64,000 nucleotides of DNA from UMGS1933 sp045593405. Its GTDB lineage: Bacteria > Bacillota > Clostridia > TANB77 > CAG-508. A model generated the notes under the pieces. The model saw nothing but the letters and a program-made list of their open reading frames with translations, had not been told where the DNA came from and searched no databases. The DNA lies in assembly GCA_045593405.1 (NCBI GenBank), contig JAZNWN010000004.1, positions 26,578 to 90,577 on the forward strand, written 5' to 3'. How positions within the stretch are numbered: position 1 is the stretch's first letter; each line of letters begins with the position of its first letter. Below are positions 53,451-61,702 of the stretch, one piece after another. The position numbers and the translations under genes were made by a program.

Positions 53451-54905
53451 ATGAAAGAAACAAAAGAACAAAATTCAAAAAACAAAATACCAAACACAAA
53501 TAAAGGTATTACTTTGATTGCACTAGTAATTACAATAATTGTAATGTTAATACTAGTAGCAGTAACAATAACTGTAACAGTAAATGGAGGATTATTTGAA
53601 TATGCTTCAAGAGCAGCAAGAGAAACAAATCATGCAATAGAAGCAGAACAAACATTAGCAAACGGAAGAATACAAATAGGACAAACATGGTATGATTCAG
53701 TAGGAGATTATATAAAAAATCAGCCATCTGTATATCAAACAAAAGACGTACCACCATCAATTGATGAGTTGCAAAGTAAATATCAATTTGAATACTACAG
53801 TGAATTATCTTTGGCAGTAAGTGATTCTAATAACAGCACCATGGATAATGCTGATAGTGACAAAGAAAATGCAGTTGCTGGCATTTATGTAGATAATGGA
53901 ATTTATCATGTTGTATTACTAAAAAATTATACACACTCAGGGAGAATTACTTTATCAGCTAACATGACAGTCAATCTTGGTGGTAACACACTTACGTTTG
54001 AAAATGATTATATTGGTTTGCAAGGTGATAAAAATAAATCCAATACAATTACAATCGATGGTCGTTTAAAAAACAGTAAAATTGTACTTAATGGTGTTGA
54101 TGGAGCAGGTTATGCTATCTCTACAGGAACAAATAATTTTATAATTAATGGTGGTACATATAATGTGTTTGAGAATGCTCATTGTGAAAATTATAAAGCG
54201 TCTGTAATATATGTATCATCTGGTGGTTCAGCAATAATAAATAATTGCGAAATCGTTGGAATTAATTCTTACGAAGGAGAACCAAAATATAATGCTGGAA
54301 TTGTTGGTATTATTAATGCAGGTTCAGCAACAGTTTCTAATAGCAGTATAAAAGCATATTCACATGATAATTTGGTGGCGACGTCAATTGGAATGGTAAA
54401 TGTCACGGGACCTTTGACAGTAAATGATTGCTATGTTTTTGGTGTACACTCTGGCATACAAAATATGGGTGCACTATATGTGGATGGAGGTACATATGAG
54501 AGCTATAGACACGGTGGATTCTATTTTAGTGGGTCCGGAACAACTTCTTATGTAAAGAACGCAACTATTAGAGAATGTGATATGCCTGATGGATATATTG
54601 CAAATGTGAACACTAATAATGCAGGTTTCTATATTGGTGGATCAACAGGCATAGATAATGTTACTGTTTATATGGATAGTTGTGAAATTTATGGTAGTAC
54701 ACAACCAATTATACTTCGTGGTACTGATGGCGAACAGAACAATACCTTATATATCAGTAATTCTAAAATTAATACAGACCAAAAGATTAGAATTGACAAC
54801 GATACACACAGACTCTATATTGGAATAGGAAATAATTTTACTGCAGATAATACAACTAGACCATCTTCGGTAACCCAAACAACTGAAACATACATACAGG
54901 AGTAA
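53451..54905 (+). CDS. Pilin-like protein with beta-helix passenger
   Basis: 484 residues. Same promoter and N-terminus as the protein at 28402 (KETKEQN... then KGITLIALVITIIVMLILVA), with an additional NSKNKIPNT insertion from a dispersed repeat. Residues ~150-470 form a parallel beta-helix (turns such as GGTYNVFENAHCENYKASVI, GGTYESYRHGGFYFSGSGTT) as in pectate-lyase-like surface proteins. Likely a pilus-associated adhesin or glycan-binding protein. A terminator follows. Confidence 0.75.
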   Translation: MKETKEQNSKNKIPNTNKGITLIALVITIIVMLILVAVTITVTVNGGLFEYASRAARETNHAIEAEQTLANGRIQIGQTWYDSVGDYIKNQPSVYQTKDVPPSIDELQSKYQFEYYSELSLAVSDSNNSTMDNADSDKENAVAGIYVDNGIYHVVLLKNYTHSGRITLSANMTVNLGGNTLTFENDYIGLQGDKNKSNTITIDGRLKNSKIVLNGVDGAGYAISTGTNNFIINGGTYNVFENAHCENYKASVIYVSSGGSAIINNCEIVGINSYEGEPKYNAGIVGIINAGSATVSNSSIKAYSHDNLVATSIGMVNVTGPLTVNDCYVFGVHSGIQNMGALYVDGGTYESYRHGGFYFSGSGTTSYVKNATIRECDMPDGYIANVNTNNAGFYIGGSTGIDNVTVYMDSCEIYGSTQPIILRGTDGEQNNTLYISNSKINTDQKIRIDNDTHRLYIGIGNNFTADNTTRPSSVTQTTETYIQE

Positions 54906-54966
54906 TTTTTATATACCAAGAGGAGGGCCTTCGTATATGCTATGTGCGAAGTTTAATCATTAAATA

Positions 54967-55000
54967 AAATATGGTGTGAATAATACACCATATTTTTTTA
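54967..55000 (+). terminator. Terminator of the beta-helix gene
   Basis: AATATGGTGT / ACACCATATT stem followed by TTTTTTT. Confidence 0.85.
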
Positions 55001-55020
55001 TATAAAAAATAAAAAAACAA

Positions 55021-55049
55021 TTGCTATTTTCATGAAAATGTAATATAAT
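55021..55049 (+). promoter_or_regulatory. Promoter of mreB
   Basis: TTGCTA at 55021, 17-base spacer, TATAAT at 55044, about 42 bases before the start codon. Confidence 0.75.
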
Positions 55050-55091
55050 CGTCACATAATTGTAATAATAATCTTAGGAAGGATGAGATAA

Positions 55092-56096
55092 ATGTTTAGC
55101 TTTGGACAAGATATAGGAATCGATTTAGGTACAGCAACTGTAATTGCATATGTTAAAGGAAAAGGAATTGTATTAAGAGAACCTTCAGTTGTTGCTGTAA
55201 ACAATATTACTAATGAGGTATTAGCAGTAGGAGGAGAAGCTAGACGTATGCTTGGAAGAACTCCAGGAAATATTGTTGCAACAAGACCTTTAAAAGATGG
55301 AGTTATTTCTAATTACACAGTTACTGAAAAAATGCTAAAATATTTTATAAATAAAATTTGTGGGAAATTAGTATTTTCACCAAGAATTATGATTTGTATA
55401 CCTTCGCAAGTAACAGAAGTAGAGAAAAAGGCTGTAATAGATGCAGCATCTCAAGCAGGTGCAAGAAGGGTATATTTAATAGAGGAACCAATTGCAGCAG
55501 CTATTGGAGCAGGAATAGATATATCAAAAGCATGTGGAAACATGGTTGTAGATATAGGTGGAGGAACAGCAGATGTTGCTGTAATTTCACTAGGTGGAGC
55601 GGTAGTTAGTACATCTATTAAAGTTGCAGGAGATAAATTTGATGAAGCAATTGTAAAATATATAAAGAAAAAATATAATGTTATTATTGGAGAAAGAACA
55701 GCAGAAGAATTAAAGATAAATATAGGATGTGTGTATCCAAAAATTCAAGATATAGAAATGGATATAAGAGGAAGAGATTTATCAACAGGGTTACCAAGAA
55801 CAATAACCGTAAAATCAAGTGAAATGATGGAAGCTTTAGAAGAACCAGCAATGGCAATAATAGATGCAGTCCATAGCACATTAGAGAGAACGCCACCAGA
55901 ATTAGCAGCAGATATAAGTGATAGAGGAATATACATGACAGGTGGAGGATGTTTAGTAGACGGATTAGACAAGCTAATACAAGAAAAAACAGGAATAAAT
56001 GTAATGATTGCTGAAGATGCAATTTCTTGTGTAGCACTAGGAACAGGAAAAGCATTAGATAATTTAGATTCTTTAGATGGGAAATTCAGAAAATAA
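55092..56096 (+). CDS. mreB: Rod-shape determining protein MreB/Mbl
   Basis: 334 residues, actin-like ATPase that organises lateral wall synthesis. Phosphate loops FGQDIGIDLGTATVIAYVKG and MVVDIGGGTADVAVISLGG, plus YLIEEPIAAAIGAGIDI and TGGGCLVDGLDKLI, are diagnostic. It stands alone without mreCD, so Mbl or MreBH is possible. GGAAGGATGAGATAA precedes the ATG. Confidence 0.94.
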   Translation: MFSFGQDIGIDLGTATVIAYVKGKGIVLREPSVVAVNNITNEVLAVGGEARRMLGRTPGNIVATRPLKDGVISNYTVTEKMLKYFINKICGKLVFSPRIMICIPSQVTEVEKKAVIDAASQAGARRVYLIEEPIAAAIGAGIDISKACGNMVVDIGGGTADVAVISLGGAVVSTSIKVAGDKFDEAIVKYIKKKYNVIIGERTAEELKINIGCVYPKIQDIEMDIRGRDLSTGLPRTITVKSSEMMEALEEPAMAIIDAVHSTLERTPPELAADISDRGIYMTGGGCLVDGLDKLIQEKTGINVMIAEDAISCVALGTGKALDNLDSLDGKFRK

Positions 56097-56097
56097 A

Positions 56098-56133
56098 ATT
56101 TTAAAGCGGATTTGATTATAATCCGCTTTAAAA
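56098..56133 (+). terminator. Hairpin after mreB
   Basis: TTTTAAAGCGGAT pairs with ATCCGCTTTAAAA around TTGATTATA; the following bases are A-rich, so termination is moderate. Confidence 0.65.
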
Positions 56134-56138
56134 TATGC

Positions 56139-56287
56139 AGTCCGCCAAATCTCGTCGGGATTATATATTTTATTTTTATCACTGCCCCATCCAAGAAAAT
56201 GTAATTCACTTCGTTCAAATATTTTCTAAGGCGGTCACCCCGGAGTCGTTCTAAAAATAAAATATATAAGTCCCTGCGTTTGGCTAA
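56139..56287. mobile_element. ~150-bp palindromic MITE-like element, inverted copy, upstream of mtaB
   Basis: AGTCCGCCAAATCTCGTCGG to CCCTGCGTTTGGCTA, the opposite orientation of the copies at 51139 and 60750, with the shared core reading AAATGTAATTCACTTCGTTC. No ORF. Confidence 0.8.
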
Positions 56288-56335
56288 TATATTGCAAGAT
56301 AAATATTATTTTTAAGTATAGAAAGGGAAATAAAA

Positions 56336-57632
56336 ATGAAAGTTGCTTTTTACACATTGGGATGTAAAGTAAATCAATACGAAACAAATGCTATGACACA
56401 AAAATTTATAGAATCCGGATATGAAATTACAGAATTTGAAGAAAAAGCAGACATATATATAATAAACACTTGTACAGTTACAAATATCGCAGATAGAAAA
56501 TCAAGACAAATGTTAAGAAAAGCAAAACAAATTAATCCAAATTCAATAATAGCCGCTGTACGGTTGTTATACACAAACACATAAAGAAATTGCAAATGAA
56601 ATAAAAGAAATAGATTTAGTATTAGGAAATAACGAAAAAAATAATATAGTAAAAATTGTAGAAGAATATTATAATGGAAAAAATAAAGTTAAAATACAAG
56701 TAACAGACATAAATCAACAAAAAGAATTTTTGGATTTTGGAACAGTCACTTATACAGAAAAAACAAGAGCTTCAATAAAAGTACAAGACGGATGTGATAA
56801 TTTTTGTTCATATTGTTTAATTCCATATGCAAGAGGAAGAATAAGGAGCAGGAAAAAAGAAAGTATATTAGAGGAAATAAAACAAATTGCAAGTAAAGGA
56901 ATAAAAGAGGTAGTAATTACAGGGATACATATTGCATCATATGGAAAAGACTTTAACGAAAAATACAATCTAATAGACTTGTTAGAAGATATAAATAAAA
57001 TAAATGGAATAAAAAGGATTAGATTAGGCTCTTTAGAACCCAATATTATAACAGAAGATTTTGTAAATAGATTATCTAAGTTAGAAAAAATTTGTAACCA
57101 CTTCCACTTATCCCTTCAAAGTGGATGTAATGACACTTTAAAAAGAATGAATAGAAAATATACTGTAAAACAAATTGAAAATAGCATAGAGTTACTGAGA
57201 AAAAAATTTATAGATGTTGCATTAACAACAGATATAATAGTTGGATTTCCAGGAGAAACAGAAGAAGAATTTAATACTACATATAAAATCTTAAAAACAT
57301 TAAAACTTACAAAAATGCATGTGTTTAAATATTCACCTAGAGAAGGAACAAGAGCAGCTGTAATGTCTGGGCAAATTGACGGAAATATAAAAGAACAACG
57401 AAGTAAAAAACTAATTGAATTATCAAATAAAAACGAAGAAAATTTTTTAAATAACCAAATTGGAAAAGAATTACAAGTTTTGTTTGAAGAACAAGAAGGG
57501 AAATATTGGAAAGGACATACAAGCAATTACTTAGTTGTAAAAAAAGAAGGAAAGAATTTAGAAAATGTTTTGCAAACAGTAAAAATAAATTCTATTCATA
57601 AATTTGAACTTGTAGGGGCTAGTCTTGACTAG
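56336..57632 (+). CDS. mtaB: tRNA t6A37 methylthiotransferase MtaB, one +1 recoding site
   Basis: With one shift, 431 residues. UPF0004 domain MKVAFYTLGCKVNQYETNAM and NTCTVTNIADRKSRQMLRK, radical-SAM motif CDNFCSYCLIPYARGRIRSR and GFPGETEEEFNTT place it in the MtaB/YqeV group that adds 2-methylthio to t6A37. The shift at 56561 (GTA CGG T) restores AAVGCYTQTHKEIANEI, including a cluster-binding Cys. The last residues (GASLD) and stop derive from a palindromic repeat (57611-57636). Confidence 0.92.
56561..56563 (+). other. +1 recoding site of mtaB (GTA CGG T)
   Basis: Restores AAVGCYTQTHKEIA; the conserved GCY motif follows the recoded Gly directly. Confidence 0.92.
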
Positions 57633-57636
57633 CCGA
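57611..57636. repeat. Short GTAGGGG palindrome overlapping the mtaB stop
   Basis: TTGTAGGGGCTAGTC TT GACTAGCC; it supplies the final codons and TAG stop of mtaB. Confidence 0.75.
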
Positions 57637-57791
57637 TTAAACAATTGACAAATTTCCTTGTAACAAAACTGTAATATAAATGTAACACAAAAGCAATTGA
57701 TTTTTATCTATTTATGGTATATAAATATAAAAGATTAAAGAAGATATCGGAGGAACAAAAGAAAAAGATATCATAAATAGGAGGAATAAAA

Positions 57792-58094
57792 ATGGAAGAA
57801 AACAAAGTATATGCTAAAGTTAACTTTGATGGAGAAAAAGCAGGAAATATAGGAGCAGAATATGAAAGCAAATTTAAAGTGGCTGGAGGAAGTAATTTAC
57901 CAGCAAAACCATCATTTTTTACAAAATTAAAAAATGCATTATTCTATGAAATAAAAGTAGAATTAACACCTTATGAACAAAAAATTGAAGATGAAATTAA
58001 TGAGTTTTTACACCAAGAAGTAACTTGGCAAAGTTTCAAAAATTTCTTATTCAAAGAAGTAGAAATAACACACAGAGGAAAAAGAATATTATAA
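57792..58094 (+). CDS. Hypothetical 100-residue protein
   Basis: Begins MEENKVYAKVNFDGEKAGNI with a TAGGAGGAATAAAA ribosome-binding site. No signal peptide; contains a short amphipathic stretch (KPSFFTKLKNALFYEIKVEL) and ends with a basic helix. Family not recognised. It has its own terminator and precedes the glycolytic cluster. About 160 bases upstream are AT-rich with no clear feature. Confidence 0.65.
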   Translation: MEENKVYAKVNFDGEKAGNIGAEYESKFKVAGGSNLPAKPSFFTKLKNALFYEIKVELTPYEQKIEDEINEFLHQEVTWQSFKNFLFKEVEITHRGKRIL

Positions 58095-58106
58095 TGAAAA
58101 AATCGA

Positions 58107-58134
58107 GAAGAACACTTGCAAAGTGTTCTTTTTT
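58107..58134 (+). terminator. Terminator upstream of gapA
   Basis: AGAACACTT / AAGTGTTCT stem around GCA, followed by TTTTT. Confidence 0.85.
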
Positions 58135-58207
58135 GATATAGAATAACAACATGAAAAAATGTTAAAAATAGATACATGAAATATGTATCAAAAGGGAGGA
58201 ATTTAAT

Positions 58208-59221
58208 ATGTCAGTTAAAGTAGCTATTAATGGATTTGGAAGAATTGGGAGACTTGCTTTTAGACAAATGTTTGGAGCAGAAGGATATGAAATTGTTGCA
58301 ATAAATGATTTGACAAGTCCAGAGATGCTTGCGCATTTATTAAAATATGATTCAGCACAAAAAAAATATGAAAAAGCTGATACAGTTGTTGCAGGAGATG
58401 ATTCAATAACAGTAGATGGAAAAACAATAAAAATATATGCAGAAAAAGATGCTGCCAATTTGCCTTGGGGAGAAATTGGAGTAGATGTTGTTTTAGAATG
58501 TACAGGTTTTTATACTACAAAAGAAAAAGCAGAAGCTCATATAAAAGCAGGGGCAAAAAAGGTTGTTATTTCAGCACCTGCCGGAAAAGATTTGCCAACA
58601 GTTGTATTTGGGGTTAATGAAAATATATTAACAAAAGAAGATACAGTTATATCAGCTGCATCTTGTACAACAAATTGTTTGGCACCTATGGCAAAAGCAT
58701 TAAATGATTTTGCTCCAATACAATCAGGAATTATGACAACAGTTCATGCTTATACTGGAGACCAAATGTTATTAGATGGTCCACATAGAAAAGCAGACTT
58801 AAGAAGAGCTAGAGCTGCAGCAGTTAATATTGTTCCTAACTCAACAGGAGCTGCAAAAGCTATTGGATTGGTTATTCCAGAATTAAATGGTAAATTAATA
58901 GGATCAGCACAAAGAGTTCCAGTACCAACAGGTTCAACAACAATATTAATAGCAGTTGTTAAAGGAGAAGATATAACAGTAGAAAAAATTAACGAAGCAA
59001 TGAAAGCTGCGTCAAGTGAATCTTTTGGATATACAGAAGAATTACTAGTATCTTCAGATATAATAGGTTGCACTTATGGATCATTATTTGATGCAACTCA
59101 AACAATGGTAACAAAAGTAACAGATGGGTTATATCAAGTTCAAGTTGTTGCATGGTATGATAATGAAAATTCTTATACAAGTCAAATGGTAAAAACAATA
59201 AAATATTTTGCAGAATTATAA
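58208..59221 (+). CDS. gapA: Glyceraldehyde-3-phosphate dehydrogenase
   Basis: 337 residues. NAD-binding VAINGFGRIGRLAFRQMF, catalytic SAASCTTNCLAPMAKAL and the substrate loop HAYTGDQMLLDGPHRKADLRRARA are present. First gene of gapA-pgk-tpiA-gpmI-eno. AAAAGGGAGGAATTTAAT precedes the ATG. No CGG codon. Confidence 0.97.
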   Translation: MSVKVAINGFGRIGRLAFRQMFGAEGYEIVAINDLTSPEMLAHLLKYDSAQKKYEKADTVVAGDDSITVDGKTIKIYAEKDAANLPWGEIGVDVVLECTGFYTTKEKAEAHIKAGAKKVVISAPAGKDLPTVVFGVNENILTKEDTVISAASCTTNCLAPMAKALNDFAPIQSGIMTTVHAYTGDQMLLDGPHRKADLRRARAAAVNIVPNSTGAAKAIGLVIPELNGKLIGSAQRVPVPTGSTTILIAVVKGEDITVEKINEAMKAASSESFGYTEELLVSSDIIGCTYGSLFDATQTMVTKVTDGLYQVQVVAWYDNENSYTSQMVKTIKYFAEL

Positions 59222-59222
59222 C

Positions 59223-59249
59223 AAGAAAAGTGGCTTGCCACCTTTTCTT
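59223..59249 (+). terminator. Hairpin after gapA
   Basis: AAGAAAAGTGGC / GCCACCTTTTCTT with one bulge. It may reduce read-through into pgk. Confidence 0.7.
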
Positions 59250-59310
59250 CTCGCCGATTTGAGTTTCCGACTAACAGGAGGAAATCTCAAAGGCAATAAC
59301 GAATATGGCT

Positions 59311-59358
59311 CTATATATTGAATAGAAAAATCTATGATTTTTCTTATTCAATATATAG
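59311..59358. promoter_or_regulatory. Long hairpin upstream of pgk
   Basis: CTATATATTGAATAGAAAAA and TTTTTCTTATTCAATATATAG form a near-perfect ~20-base-pair stem around TCTATGA. It lies ~60 bases before pgk and may be a leader or processing site. Confidence 0.55.
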
Positions 59359-59420
59359 AAGGTGGGGCATCTGCCTCGCCTAATTTTTATATTAAATTAA
59401 AAAACATTAAGGAGATTAAT

Positions 59421-60608
59421 ATGAATAAAAAAACAATCAGAGATATAGATTTAACAGGCAAAAAAGTTTTAGTAAGATGTGACTTTAATGTTCCATTAGA
59501 TAAAGAAACAGGAGAAATCACAAATGACTTAAGAATTGTTGGAGCATTACCAACAATAAAATATTTATTAGAAAATAAAGCTAAAGTAATACTTTGCTCT
59601 CACTTGGGAAAACCAAAGGGAGAAGTAAAACTAAATCTATCTTTAGCGCCAGTTGCAAAAAGATTATCTGAATATTTAGGATTTGAAGTAAAACTTGCAA
59701 AAGATATAGTAGGAGAAGATGCAAAAAGATTAGCAAGTGAAGTAAAAGAAGGAGAAGCAATCCTTTTAGAAAATGTTAGATTTGATTCAAGAGAAGAAGC
59801 AAATGATACAGAATTTTCAAAAGAACTATCATCACTTGCAGATATTTATGTAAACGATGCATTTGGAACAGCACATAGAGCACATACCACAACTGCAGGA
59901 GTTGCAGACTATTTACCAGCAGTTTGTGGATTTTTAATAGAAAAAGAAGTACAAATGCTAGGAGATAGTTTGAATAACCCTAAAAGACCTTTTGTTGCAA
60001 TATTAGGAGGAGCAAAAGTTTCTGATAAAATAAAAGTAATAGAAAACTTAATAGAAAAAGCAGACAGTATAATAATTGGTGGAGGAATGACATATACATT
60101 CCTAAAAGCAATGGGATTTAGTGTTGGAGATTCAATTTGTGAATTAGACAGAGTAGAACTTGCAAAAGAAACAATGAAAAAAGCAGAAGAAAAAAATGTA
60201 AGATTATTATTCCCAGTAGATACTGTTTGTGGAAAAGAATTTTCTAATGAAACAGAAATAAAAATTGTAAATTCAAAAGAAATACCAGATGGATGGCAAG
60301 GTTTAGATATAGGACCAGAGTCTGTAAAATTATTCACAGAAGAGCTACAAAAAGCAAAAACAGTAATGTGGAATGGACCTTTAGGAGTTTTCGAATTTGC
60401 AAATTTTGCAAAAGGAACAAATGCAATAGCAAAAGTATTGTCAGAAATAGATGCAACAACAATAATAGGAGGGGGAGACTCAGCCGCAGCAGTAGAAAAA
60501 GGTGGATATGCAGACAAAATAACACACATATCTACAGGAGGCGGAGCATCATTAGAATTCTTAGAAGGTAAGGTCTTACCAGGAATTGACTGTTTGGAAA
60601 ACAAATGA
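59421..60608 (+). CDS. pgk: Phosphoglycerate kinase
   Basis: 395 residues. TGKKVLVRCDFNVPLD, LILCSHLGKPKGE-type region (VILCSHLGKPKG), NDAFGTAHRAHTT and the C-terminal GGGDSAAAVEKGGYADKITHISTGGG as separate conserved blocks define PGK. ATG 59421 follows AAGGAGATTAAT; the in-frame ATG at 59334 lies inside the upstream hairpin. No CGG codon. Confidence 0.97.
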   Translation: MNKKTIRDIDLTGKKVLVRCDFNVPLDKETGEITNDLRIVGALPTIKYLLENKAKVILCSHLGKPKGEVKLNLSLAPVAKRLSEYLGFEVKLAKDIVGEDAKRLASEVKEGEAILLENVRFDSREEANDTEFSKELSSLADIYVNDAFGTAHRAHTTTAGVADYLPAVCGFLIEKEVQMLGDSLNNPKRPFVAILGGAKVSDKIKVIENLIEKADSIIIGGGMTYTFLKAMGFSVGDSICELDRVELAKETMKKAEEKNVRLLFPVDTVCGKEFSNETEIKIVNSKEIPDGWQGLDIGPESVKLFTEELQKAKTVMWNGPLGVFEFANFAKGTNAIAKVLSEIDATTIIGGGDSAAAVEKGGYADKITHISTGGGASLEFLEGKVLPGIDCLENK

Positions 60609-60714
60609 AAATCGGCATCTTGCACATTTTCTATCAACTTATAAAATCCTCGATGTACCTATGTACACCTGCGGTTTTATAGTTTCAGAAAATGCACAAT
60701 ATACCAATTTTGCT
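60605..60714. repeat. Long imperfect hairpin with GTACCTATGTAC loop, copy 2
   Basis: AAAATCGGCATCTTGCACATTTTCT-like left arm pairs with GAAAATGCACAATATACC on the right; the loop holds CGATGTACCTATGTACACC, the motif seen at 19351. Confidence 0.7.
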
Positions 60715-60749
60715 TTATTTTCTATATAAGTTTAATATTTTGAATATGG

Positions 60750-60895
60750 TAGCCCAACGCAGGAGCTTATATATTTTATTTTTAGAGTGATTCCGGGGGG
60801 ACCGCCGTAGAAAATGTATGAACGAAGTGAATTACATTTCCTAGGATGGGGCAGCGAAAAAATAAAATATATAACTCCGACGAGATTGGGCGGAC
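60750..60895. mobile_element. ~150-bp palindromic MITE-like element upstream of tpiA
   Basis: TAGCCCAACGCAGGAGC...CCGACGAGATTGGGCGGAC. Compensating change: GCCCAA at the left matches TTGGGC at the right where other copies have GCCAAA/TTTGGC, evidence that the termini are kept complementary. Ends about 15 bases before the tpiA ribosome-binding site. Confidence 0.8.
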
Positions 60896-60916
60896 GGCGA
60901 AAGTTAAGGAGGATAT

Positions 60917-61669
60917 ATGAGAAAAAAAATAATTGCAGGAAACTGGAAAATGAACAAACTACCAAATGAAGCAATAGCATTTATAGAAGAATTAGGACCA
61001 TTAGTAAAGAACACAAAAAATGAAGTAGTGCTATGTGTCCCATATACAAACCTGTTTTATTCATTATTAACAGCACAAGGAACAAAAATAAAAATAGGAG
61101 CACAGAATATGCACTATGAAGAAAAAGGTGCATATACAGGTGAAGTTTCTGGAGAAATGTTAAAATCAATAGGAGTGGAATACGTAATAATTGGTCACTC
61201 TGAAAGAAGACAATATTTCAATGAAACAGATGAAACAGTAAATAAGAAAGTAAAAAAGGCATTAGAAGTAGGATTAAAACCAATAATGTGTGTTGGAGAA
61301 AATTTAAGTCAACGAGAAAATGGAGAAGCAAAAACAATAGTTACAAGTCAAACAAAACTTGGTTTAGAAGGATTAAATGCTGAAGAAGTAAAAAAAGTAA
61401 TAATTGCATATGAACCAATATGGGCAATTGGAACAGGAAAAACTGCTACAAAAGAAGATGCAAATGAAACAATAAAATGGATTAGAGAAGAAATTGAAAA
61501 AATATATGGAAAATATGTAGCCAACTGTGTTATAATACAGTACGGTGGAAGTGTAAAAAGTTCAAATGCAAAAGATTTGTTTGAAATGAGTGACATTGAT
61601 GGAGGCTTAATAGGAGGAGCAAGTTTGGATGCAAATGAATTTTCAAAAATAGTAAACTATGATAAATAA
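60917..61669 (+). CDS. tpiA: Triosephosphate isomerase
   Basis: 250 residues; KIIAGNWKMNKLPNEA, EYVIIGHSERRQYFNE, the catalytic AYEPIWAIGTGKTAT (Glu) and the phosphate loop YGGSVKSSNA plus GLIGGASLD. TTAAGGAGGATAT precedes the ATG. Third gene of the glycolytic cluster, preceded by a MITE-like element. Confidence 0.97.
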   Translation: MRKKIIAGNWKMNKLPNEAIAFIEELGPLVKNTKNEVVLCVPYTNLFYSLLTAQGTKIKIGAQNMHYEEKGAYTGEVSGEMLKSIGVEYVIIGHSERRQYFNETDETVNKKVKKALEVGLKPIMCVGENLSQRENGEAKTIVTSQTKLGLEGLNAEEVKKVIIAYEPIWAIGTGKTATKEDANETIKWIREEIEKIYGKYVANCVIIQYGGSVKSSNAKDLFEMSDIDGGLIGGASLDANEFSKIVNYDK

Positions 61670-61702
61670 ATTTACTAAAGGAAGATGAGGAGACCTATAT
61701 TT

